Positions 1 to 5,784 of a stretch of DNA of 8,070 bases are shown piece after piece. Source of the stretch: Spirochaetes bacterium ADurb.Bin110 (GTDB taxonomy: Bacteria > Spirochaetota > Spirochaetia > Treponematales > Rectinemataceae); contig MWDY01000144.1 in assembly GCA_002070755.1 (NCBI GenBank), positions 1-8,070 on the forward strand, read 5' to 3'. Within the stretch, counting starts at the first letter, position 1. The number at the start of each line of letters is the position of its first letter. The notes beneath the pieces were generated by a model, which was not told where the DNA came from, did no database searches, and worked only from the letters and a program-made list of their open reading frames with translations. Both the position numbers and the translations under genes were made by a program.

Positions 1-495
1 CTGATTTCTATTCAAACGTATATAAACTGGGCAATCTTGCTCTAGAGCATATTCGAGAGCCCTTAGTGCTTCCGATGAATCCGCTGGAATGATAACCTCT
101 AATCCGGGGATAGATCGCATTATGGCGATGTCTTCCAGTGATTGATGACTCGCGCCATCGAAGGAGTCGGACAAACCACCATAAGCTCCAACTAGCACAA
201 CTGGAAGTCTGTTGTAGGCCAGAACATTGCGAATCTGATCAGTAGCCTTCAATGAGAGGAAAATTGCAAACGCATTTACTACCGGTCTTAAGCCAGCCGT
301 TGCCAATCCACCTGCGATATCGACCATATTCGATTCTGCTACACCGACATTGAAGAACCTATTAGGAAAGGCCTTTGCGAAATAGCTGGATTTGGTGCTA
401 GATGAGACATCGGCATCGAGCACAACGAGGTCATCACGATAGTTCCCAAGTTTAGCCAGATACTTCCCAAAAGCATCTCTCATTGTCTCGCCCAT
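1..495 (-). CDS. Split transketolase, C-terminal subunit (partial, runs off window edge)
   Basis: This is the 165-codon amino-terminal part of the pyrimidine-binding subunit of a two-gene transketolase; the reading frame stays open to base 1. Seen: an LDADVSSST stretch (residues 26-34), the NVGVAESNM block (49-57) whose Glu54 aligns with the catalytic glutamate that activates the thiamine aminopyrimidine ring, FAIFLSLKATDQIR (76-89), GAYGG and DGASHQS (103-119, with the conserved His117), and PVYIRLNR near the edge. The family's C-terminal subunits are usually about 310 residues, so roughly half is missing. ATG at 495 shares one base with the TGA stop of the N-terminal subunit gene (TGATG) and follows a strong GGAGGT Shine-Dalgarno at 507-502, implying coupled translation and equal subunit amounts. 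It would pair with the upstream gene product in the cytoplasm. The closest alternative is a 1-deoxyxylulose-5-phosphate synthase-like fragment, but the gene pairing favours transketolase. Confidence 0.93.
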   Translation of the reverse strand, partial: MGETMRDAFGKYLAKLGNYRDDLVVLDADVSSSTKSSYFAKAFPNRFFNVGVAESNMVDIAGGLATAGLRPVVNAFAIFLSLKATDQIRNVLAYNRLPVVLVGAYGGLSDSFDGASHQSLEDIAIMRSIPGLEVIIPADSSEALRALEYALEQDCPVYIRLNRNQ

Positions 496-1385
496 CACAT
501 TACCTCCGCCAAGGCTTGCTCAAAAAAAGCTACAAGCTCAGGACGTCCAGCTGCATATGATGAATCGTCAATTGGGGCTCCATGCCAGGTGTTCTTGCCC
601 TCCATGAATGAGACGCCTTTGCCTTTAACTGTGTGATAGAGGACTACTTTTGGCCAGCCAACTATTCTATCTAGCTCTCTGAATGACTGGAAAACTGCTT
701 TCATGTCATTGCCATCATAGACTTCATCGAGTATGTTCCAGCCAAATGCCTTGAATTTATCTGCAAGAGGCTCTAAAGGCATGATATCCTTGCTCGGGCC
801 ATCTAGCTGAACGCCATTGTAGTCGACCATGAGAGTAAGGCCTTCCGGCTTGTATTTTGCAGCACTCAATATGGCTTCCCAGCTTTGCCCTTCATTCAGG
901 CATCCTTCACCAACCATTACATAGCTGTGATAGCTCTTCTTCAAAAGACGCGCGGCCAGCGCTATCCCCACTCCAACTGAAATGCCGTGGCCTAGCGCTC
1001 CTGTGGACATGTCGACTCCTGGGGTCTTATTCATATAAGGATGCCCCTGTAAAGTAGAATCGATATCACGAAAAGAAGCCAGAATTTCTGGCTCAAAGAA
1101 GCCTCGATATGCAAGTACAGTATATAGAAGCAATGAAGCGTGCCCTTTGGACAGTATGAATCGGTCTCTGTCTTCCCAATCCGGATTCTTCGGATCAAGG
1201 CACAGGCGATGAAAATAGAGTGCTGTTAGAATCTCGCATGCTGATGAAGCCCCTCCCCAATGTCCAGTCTGCTTGGAATGTAAGATATCGAACATTTCGA
1301 TTCGAAACCTGCAAGCCAGGGCAGCCAAAATCTTTATTTTTCGAGTTTCCTCTTTTTCAAGGAGTGCTCTTTGTTCCAATGTCAT
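495..1385 (-). CDS. Split transketolase, N-terminal (TPP diphosphate/Mg-binding) subunit
   Basis: This 296-residue protein matches the usual size of N-terminal subunits of split transketolases, which move a two-carbon ketol unit between sugar phosphates using thiamine diphosphate. Seen in order: TGHWGGASSA (40-49, His42), SKGHAS (79-84, His82), STGALGHGIS (127-136), the TPP motif GEG (159-161) with NEGQSWEA (164-171) and DYNGVQLDG (188-196, Asn190), HTVKGKGVSFME (251-262) and WHGAP (267-271). The usual GDG of the cofactor motif reads GEG here (codon GAA), a conservative but unusual change at a magnesium-coordinating position. Start choice: the frame is open further upstream to 1526, but that part overlaps the VOC gene in another frame. 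ATG at 1385, 13 bases after the VOC stop and preceded by GAGGGAAGAG, gives the expected family N-terminus. The stop overlaps the start of the C-terminal subunit gene. Its position in a catabolic operon points to a pathway-specific transketolase rather than the housekeeping one. Confidence 0.94.
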   Translation of the reverse strand: MTLEQRALLEKEETRKIKILAALACRFRIEMFDILHSKQTGHWGGASSACEILTALYFHRLCLDPKNPDWEDRDRFILSKGHASLLLYTVLAYRGFFEPEILASFRDIDSTLQGHPYMNKTPGVDMSTGALGHGISVGVGIALAARLLKKSYHSYVMVGEGCLNEGQSWEAILSAAKYKPEGLTLMVDYNGVQLDGPSKDIMPLEPLADKFKAFGWNILDEVYDGNDMKAVFQSFRELDRIVGWPKVVLYHTVKGKGVSFMEGKNTWHGAPIDDSSYAAGRPELVAFFEQALAEVM

Positions 1386-1398
1386 AGAAACTCTTCCC

Positions 1399-1791
1399 TC
1401 ACCATGGCTTTGTAGGCCTAAATACAATATGAAGACAGTTGCCTTCAGGGTCGCAGAAAAAACGTGCTTTGCCACCTCCAAAAATCTGACGAGTTTCACT
1501 GCTAAACTGAACGCCGCGTTTCTCAAGCTGCCTTAGTGCTTCATCGAAATCTCTAACAGAGAGCGCAATATGAATTCCTTTGGGATTTTCAAATGGCAAT
1601 GCGGAATCTCCAACCTTCCATGGGAAAATTTCTAGCTTTATACCCGAAGCGTCTTCAAGAAAGATAATCGGTGGCCCATCTTCTTCTGTCCGAAAGATCT
1701 CTCGAAATTCTAGCGTTCTTTTATACCAATCAGATAAGAAACATGGATCATGAGCAGCAATTCCTATATGCTCGACCAAGAAGTCTTTCAT
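1399..1791 (-). CDS. VOC-family (glyoxalase/bleomycin-resistance fold) protein
   Basis: This 130-residue protein is one full vicinal-oxygen-chelate unit made of two beta-alpha-beta-beta-beta halves. Seen: VEHIGI (6-11) with His8 as probable first metal ligand, IKLEIFP (51-57) with Glu54 as second, GIHIALSV (72-79) with His74 as third, and CDPEGNCLHIVFRP (113-126). In the last motif the usual glutamate (as in DPDGNxxEL) is replaced by His121, giving an His-Glu-His-His set that could still bind a divalent metal. Family members are glyoxalase I, methylmalonyl-CoA epimerase, ring-cleaving dioxygenases and resistance proteins; the sequence does not say which activity applies. Its place between an epimerase and a transketolase suggests work on a keto-sugar or 2-oxo acid, or removal of a reactive carbonyl by-product. 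Start: ATG 1791 has AGGAG at 1802-1798 with a 6-base spacer, 23 bases after the epimerase stop. Confidence 0.88.
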   Translation of the reverse strand: MKDFLVEHIGIAAHDPCFLSDWYKRTLEFREIFRTEEDGPPIIFLEDASGIKLEIFPWKVGDSALPFENPKGIHIALSVRDFDEALRQLEKRGVQFSSETRQIFGGGKARFFCDPEGNCLHIVFRPTKPW

Positions 1792-1814
1792 TTAATGCTC
1801 CTGATGAAGTGCTA

Positions 1815-2642
1815 TTAGGCAAAACGCCTTAGATGATGAATAGCGGCTGCCGCTGCGCTATCTGGGTCGGGGTATGGCAGAATCTCTACACCGATCCAGC
1901 CCTTATATTCTATGGCACGTAGTGTTGTGATTATTTTCGAAAAATCGAGATGTCCATCGCCCGGGAAATGTCGGTTCGAATCAGCAAAATGAATATAGGC
2001 GATCCTGTCGATCCATTTCATCAGGCTTCCTTCAATCGATGCTTCTTCAATATTCATATGGAACAAGTCTGGCATTATCTTGATTCTATCTAGTCCATAT
2101 CTATCAAGGAAATCGACTGCTTCTTCGCAAGAATTGAGAAAGTCGACTTCATAACGGTTTACGGGTTCTAGAACGATACTGATGCCGGCATGTTCAGCCT
2201 TTTCGCTCAGATGATAGAGAGATTCAGCAACCCTTGCCTCGACATCAGATCGTGATCCGTTCTGTTCTACACACCCACGAACTCGGCCTACATTGATAAA
2301 AGCTCCGAGCTCTGCTGCCACATCGATCAGCCCCTCGAATAGTTGTTCTGCCCTTCTCCTGACTTCTGGCTCTCTGGAAGCGAAAGAGCACTTTCCTGCA
2401 GCAAAAACTTGGCCAGTCGATACCATTGGTATCGATAGTCTCGTATCGGCAAGCAGATGCTTAAGCTCCATCATTTCGATTTGCGAACGATCGAGCAACG
2501 CCAACTCAACACCATCATAGCCGAGCTGCTCGATTTTCGGTAATACAGCAGCGAACGGAAGCCGGTAGACTACAAAAGCCGAAGGAAGTGCCTCCTGAGT
2601 CGCCACTGTAAGAGCAAAACGAATCGATGATTGATTGTTCAT
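1815..2642 (-). CDS. Ketose 3-epimerase-like sugar isomerase (xylose isomerase-like TIM barrel)
   Basis: This 275-residue TIM-barrel protein belongs to the sugar (phosphate) isomerase/epimerase superfamily. Seen: LEPVNRYE (158-165), MPDLFHMN (190-197), IHFADSNRHFPGDGHLDF (217-234) and GVEILPYPD (251-259). The probable metal ligands are Glu159, Asp192, His218 and Glu253. Their spacing (33, 26, 35) equals that of Pseudomonas cichorii D-tagatose 3-epimerase as I remember it (Glu152, Asp185, His211, Glu246). The flanking catalytic residues also correspond: Glu165, His195 and Arg224 for Glu158, His188 and Arg217. This supports C3 epimerisation of a ketose or ketose derivative, though hydroxypyruvate-isomerase-like or decarboxylase activities exist in the same fold. 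Start is uncertain: GTG 2699, ATG 2678 and ATG 2642 are in frame. I prefer 2642 because the protein then begins just before the first barrel strand (IRFALTV) and GGAGGG lies upstream (2660-2655), although the 12-base spacer is long. No signal peptide is seen, so it is cytoplasmic. Confidence 0.88.
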   Translation of the reverse strand: MNNQSSIRFALTVATQEALPSAFVVYRLPFAAVLPKIEQLGYDGVELALLDRSQIEMMELKHLLADTRLSIPMVSTGQVFAAGKCSFASREPEVRRRAEQLFEGLIDVAAELGAFINVGRVRGCVEQNGSRSDVEARVAESLYHLSEKAEHAGISIVLEPVNRYEVDFLNSCEEAVDFLDRYGLDRIKIMPDLFHMNIEEASIEGSLMKWIDRIAYIHFADSNRHFPGDGHLDFSKIITTLRAIEYKGWIGVEILPYPDPDSAAAAAIHHLRRFA

Positions 2643-2747
2643 GTTATCCCATAACCCTCCACCCACAAGCGTTGACATAGACACAGCAGCCCGCCTCACA
2701 ACTTATATGAAATTCTATATTGCATAGACGCACCGCTGTCTCACTGC

Positions 2748-3719
2748 CTATTTGCCAATTGACTTAAGATAATTGTATTGATATTCAGTCATGTATTTCT
2801 TTGCATCCTCATTGTTGAGATAAAATGGCTGAAGCTTGAATTTTTCTATATAATCTACCTTCCAAGCTTGAGATTCAGAGACTGTTTTGAATACACAGCT
2901 CCAATACTTTGCAGCCGCTGGGCTCATCGCTTTAGGGCCGACAACGCCGCGCCACACAGGGTATTCGACATCATTATATGGACCAATTTCGCTAAGTGTC
3001 GGAGCAGAAGCAAGGTTACCCGTAAAGCGAGTCTTTGAAAGAGCAAGCACTGGAGTGAGCTTGCCAGCCTGAACATACTGATCTGCAGCAGCAGGTTTTG
3101 ACATTACAAGATCGACATGCCCACCAAGGATAGAAGTAATTGCATCTGAGGTAGCATTATTTGTAATGAAGGCAAGCTGAGTCTCGGTAAAACCAAGTTC
3201 CTTTAGAAGAAGATTGTAAGTAGCCACATCATCACCCTTTGACCCAGCAATGACAACATTTGCGCCTGACTTGACAGCTGTGATGACTTCGGCAAAGGTT
3301 TTGTATTTTGACTTTTCTCCAATATAGAGCAATTGCTTATCTACTGCCATGATTGCAATCGGTGTAAAGTTTTCGATGCGATTGGCAGTGTTTGCGACCA
3401 TAGGCATCAGATCTCCGCTGTTGAAAGTGAGCAATGTATGATCTGCTTGTTTGCCTGCTGCGACCCTACTCACACTAAGTCTGCCAACTTCGCCTCCACC
3501 ATCTGTCTTATTGTTGACGAGAATCGTCTTGGCGTTGACAAGATCCATCCTGGTCATGATATCAGCGATTATTCGCGTATAAATATCGCTGCCGCCTCCC
3601 GGACTGGAGGTGACGATCCATTCGATATTCTGTGATGGCAAAAAAGCAACCTGGGCAAATAAAGGACCCACCATTGCAATTGCCAGCAGAGAAACAATAA
3701 AAATAATCCCCTTTTTCAT
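2748..3719 (-). CDS. tctC: TTT-family periplasmic solute-binding protein (TctC/Bug type)
   Basis: This is a 323-residue extracytoplasmic substrate-binding protein of a tripartite tricarboxylate transporter. Seen: a signal peptide (basic MKK, hydrophobic core about 5-20, likely cleavage after LFA at residue 22, no lipobox cysteine), then the Bug-family motif WIVTSSPGGGSDIYTR (34-49), where the glycine-rich loop contacts the ligand carboxylate, DGGGEVG (73-79), the FTPIAIM strand (118-124), and the second-domain segment GGHVDLVMS (199-207). Length is typical. The lack of a lipid anchor implies a free periplasmic protein and hence an outer membrane. Start: ATG 3719 has AAGGA seven bases upstream and gives the proper signal peptide; an earlier in-frame start at 3749 would put charged residues ahead of it and has no good ribosome site. 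The ligand cannot be read from sequence; the family binds di- and tricarboxylates, sugar acids and related acids. It follows tctA after a 59-base gap. Confidence 0.93.
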   Translation of the reverse strand: MKKGIIFIVSLLAIAMVGPLFAQVAFLPSQNIEWIVTSSPGGGSDIYTRIIADIMTRMDLVNAKTILVNNKTDGGGEVGRLSVSRVAAGKQADHTLLTFNSGDLMPMVANTANRIENFTPIAIMAVDKQLLYIGEKSKYKTFAEVITAVKSGANVVIAGSKGDDVATYNLLLKELGFTETQLAFITNNATSDAITSILGGHVDLVMSKPAAADQYVQAGKLTPVLALSKTRFTGNLASAPTLSEIGPYNDVEYPVWRGVVGPKAMSPAAAKYWSCVFKTVSESQAWKVDYIEKFKLQPFYLNNEDAKKYMTEYQYNYLKSIGK

Positions 3720-3740
3720 TCCATAGTCCTTTTTAAAACA

Positions 3741-3766
3741 ATATTGCAATATAGGACAACGTCCTA
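3741..3766. repeat. Palindrome plus hairpin between tctA and tctC
   Basis: Two adjoining dyad elements share one base in the 59-base gap between tctA and tctC. One is a perfect 12-base palindrome, ATATTGCAATAT (3741-3752). The other is a hairpin with six-base arms TAGGAC/GTCCTA around a three-base loop (3752-3766). There is no following T-run in the direction of transcription, only an A-rich stretch, so a strong terminator is unlikely. In TTT and other binding-protein operons such intercistronic structures can protect or process mRNA to raise binding-protein output; that role is inferred here. Confidence 0.5.
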
Positions 3767-3778
3767 AATCATAATTGC

Positions 3779-5296
3779 CTATTTGGCTGTTTTCTTTTTC
3801 ATAAGTCCTGCTTTTATTAGGAAATATCTAACAATAGGAAAGAGGGCGATACAAGCTATAGCTATTATAAAGGCAAGTGAAATTGGTTTTTCTAAGAAAA
3901 TTCTGACGCTGCCGCGAGAAATGATAAATGCCTTTCTCATGTTAGACTCTAGCATCGGGGAGAGAACGAATGCTAGAAGAAGCGGTGCATAGGAATAATC
4001 GAATTTTTGCATAATATAACCCAAGATGCCAGAAATGAACATAACGATGACACCGTACATGGAATTGCTTGTGCTATATGAACCCACAATACAAACTACA
4101 GTTATGCATGGTATTAGAAGCTTTGTGGGTACTGATAGAATCTTGATGAGAAAAGGAATTACTCCCCAGGAGACAGTGAGAGCAATAAAGTTTGCTAGAA
4201 ATAGAGAAGCGATAAGCCCCCAAGCAAAATCTGGAGAATTCTTGAAAAGCAAGGGGCCTGGGTTTAGCCCCCATAGCATAAGCCCTCCTAGCAAGACCGC
4301 TCCTGTGCCAGAGCCGGGAATACCAAGTGCCAGCAGAGGAGCAAAAGCTCCTGCTGCAGCGCCATTATTGGCCGATTCACAAGCAGCTATACCCTCTACT
4401 GCTCCTGTTCCAAGTGGTTCTTCAGATTTGAAGTACTTCTGGGCTGAATACGACATGATAGAAGCAGCCGTAGCTCCAGCTCCTGGAAGTACACCAACGA
4501 AGGTCCCTAAGAGACCACCTCTTATGGAAGGCATTACTAGCCTTTTGGCCTCATTCTTGGAGAGCATGCTATCACGCAGTGTCAATTTGTCTGCAACAAG
4601 CTGAGGAGCTATATTTCGCTGCTCCATCAACATGATGACCTGAGAGAAACCTACAAGGCCTATAACGAAGGGGGTAAAAGGCACACCTCCGAGCAAATAG
4701 ACATTTCCAAAATCGTAACGCGGACTTCCGGAGAGCGTGTCCATTCCCATGCTAGCCACCAGCATTCCAAATAATGTCAACATTAATCCTTTGACAGGAT
4801 TCTCCCCTACAAGCCATCCGATCGATGTCATTGCAAATAGAAGTAGGGCTGTCATCTCTACAGGCCCAAAGCTTAGACCGACATTTGCCAGAACTGGACC
4901 GGTAAATGTAAGTATAACCATGCCAATCAAGCCGCCAACAAAAGACGAAATGTTCGATATGGACAAGGCTTGTCCCGGCCGTTTCTTTTTGGTAGCCATC
5001 GGATAACCATCAAGGGTTGTCATTATGGCTGGTGTATCTCCTGGGATATTGAGTAGAATAGCGCTGAATGCACCACCATACATATTGGAATAGTACAGGC
5101 CGCCGAGCATGATGATCGCTGTGGTAGGGTTGAATTTATAGGTTAAAGGCAGAAGGAGAGCGCAACCAGCCAAAGAACCGATGCCTGGCATCGCGCCAAT
5201 TATAAGCCCTAGTATGCATCCAAGCAGTGTCGCAGCTAGATTTTGGAGACTGAAAACAATCTGAAATCCCTGCAGAAGGAAATTGAGGTTATCCAT
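3779..5296 (-). CDS. tctA: TTT-family large membrane permease (TctA)
   Basis: This is the 505-residue large integral membrane subunit of a tripartite tricarboxylate transporter, a secondary carrier that uses an ion gradient. Length is normal for the family (about 500). Seen: roughly ten to twelve hydrophobic segments and the conserved glycine/proline signatures LGLIIGAMPGIG (29-40), NIPGDTPA (83-90), the duplicated GVLPGAGAT (268-276) and LGIPGSGTGA (324-333). The first and second PG motifs reflect the internal duplication of TctA. The C-terminus is lysine-rich (MKKKTAK) and probably cytoplasmic. Start: the frame is open upstream to 5446, but that part overlaps tctB. ATG 5296 follows AAGGAGGAG with a seven-base spacer, 14 bases after the tctB stop, and yields the standard N-terminus. 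It works with TctB and the periplasmic TctC encoded next to it. Confidence 0.96.
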   Translation of the reverse strand: MDNLNFLLQGFQIVFSLQNLAATLLGCILGLIIGAMPGIGSLAGCALLLPLTYKFNPTTAIIMLGGLYYSNMYGGAFSAILLNIPGDTPAIMTTLDGYPMATKKKRPGQALSISNISSFVGGLIGMVILTFTGPVLANVGLSFGPVEMTALLLFAMTSIGWLVGENPVKGLMLTLFGMLVASMGMDTLSGSPRYDFGNVYLLGGVPFTPFVIGLVGFSQVIMLMEQRNIAPQLVADKLTLRDSMLSKNEAKRLVMPSIRGGLLGTFVGVLPGAGATAASIMSYSAQKYFKSEEPLGTGAVEGIAACESANNGAAAGAFAPLLALGIPGSGTGAVLLGGLMLWGLNPGPLLFKNSPDFAWGLIASLFLANFIALTVSWGVIPFLIKILSVPTKLLIPCITVVCIVGSYSTSNSMYGVIVMFISGILGYIMQKFDYSYAPLLLAFVLSPMLESNMRKAFIISRGSVRIFLEKPISLAFIIAIACIALFPIVRYFLIKAGLMKKKTAK

Positions 5297-5303
5297 ATTG
5301 TTT

Positions 5304-5312
5304 CTCCTCCTT
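5304..5312 (-). promoter_or_regulatory. Ribosome binding site of tctA
   Basis: AAGGAGGAG begins within the tctB stop codon and lies seven bases before ATG 5296. It is the best Shine-Dalgarno match seen in the cluster and fixes the tctA start at 5296 rather than at upstream in-frame codons inside tctB. Confidence 0.85.
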
Positions 5313-5784
5313 ATTTCAATATCAGTTCTAACAGCACGCCGCGCGGAAAGGGTACCTGTAGCCAGAGGACGAAACATCCTATGACGATGGCCATGATAAC
5401 AGCAAAAGTTATCAATGTTACTTTCCAAGAGCATCCCTCGAACCATCTAAGCCATACAATGACATAAATGCCCACGCTAGGAATAAGGCCTATGATAAAT
5501 GTCCCAACAATGATGGAAAGCCCTCCAATCACCGCCCACCAATTTTCTCGAGGGAAAATGGGCTTTTTATCCTTGAACGAGAAGATGAACCCCAAAACAG
5601 ACATGACGAATAGCCCTGCGCCTATAATGGTAGGATAGAATCCAGGTAAAGGGCCTTTTGCTGGATGCCAGAAACCATATTTTTTCAAGCCCATCCATAC
5701 AAACAAAGCCGCCACGGCTGCGAAAATAATTGGCATGATCTGGTTTCCACCGAAACCCTTTTTTCTAGACGAATATTCGCTCAT
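5311..5784 (-). CDS. tctB: TTT-family small membrane subunit (TctB)
   Basis: This 157-residue protein is the small membrane subunit of the tripartite tricarboxylate transporter; its exact task is unclear, but the family needs it for transport. Seen: a short polar N-terminus, about four hydrophobic segments (near 16-33, 49-70, 82-112 which may be two short helices, and 121-143), the characteristic GPLPGFYP turn (44-51) before the second segment, and the closing LQVPFPRGVL (142-151). Both motifs are typical of TctB, which is otherwise poorly conserved. Its start overlaps the stop of the PdxA-family gene by four bases (ATGA), with GAGG just upstream inside that gene, so translation is likely coupled. 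This ties uptake directly to the first catabolic enzyme. Confidence 0.93.
   Translation of the reverse strand: MSEYSSRKKGFGGNQIMPIIFAAVAALFVWMGLKKYGFWHPAKGPLPGFYPTIIGAGLFVMSVLGFIFSFKDKKPIFPRENWWAVIGGLSIIVGTFIIGLIPSVGIYVIVWLRWFEGCSWKVTLITFAVIMAIVIGCFVLWLQVPFPRGVLLELILK

Noticed and set aside
1386..1526. Upstream extension of the transketolase N subunit with a hydrophobic start
   Set aside because: The extension overlaps the VOC gene out of frame and its residues are unlike transketolase N-termini; ATG 1385 with a ribosome site is the better start.
4316..4334. Second sigma-54-like element (TGGCAC on the minus strand) within tctA
   Set aside because: There is no TTGC element at the required five-base spacing, so it is coding sequence by chance.
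4026..4604. Plus-strand open frame of 192 codons opposite tctA
   Set aside because: It is antisense to a well-conserved permease, has no recognisable domain, and its amino-acid make-up is that expected from the reverse frame of a membrane protein gene.
5297..5446. Fifty-residue upstream extension of TctA
   Set aside because: It lies within the end of tctB in another frame; the strong ribosome site before 5296 and the normal TctA N-terminus decide against it.
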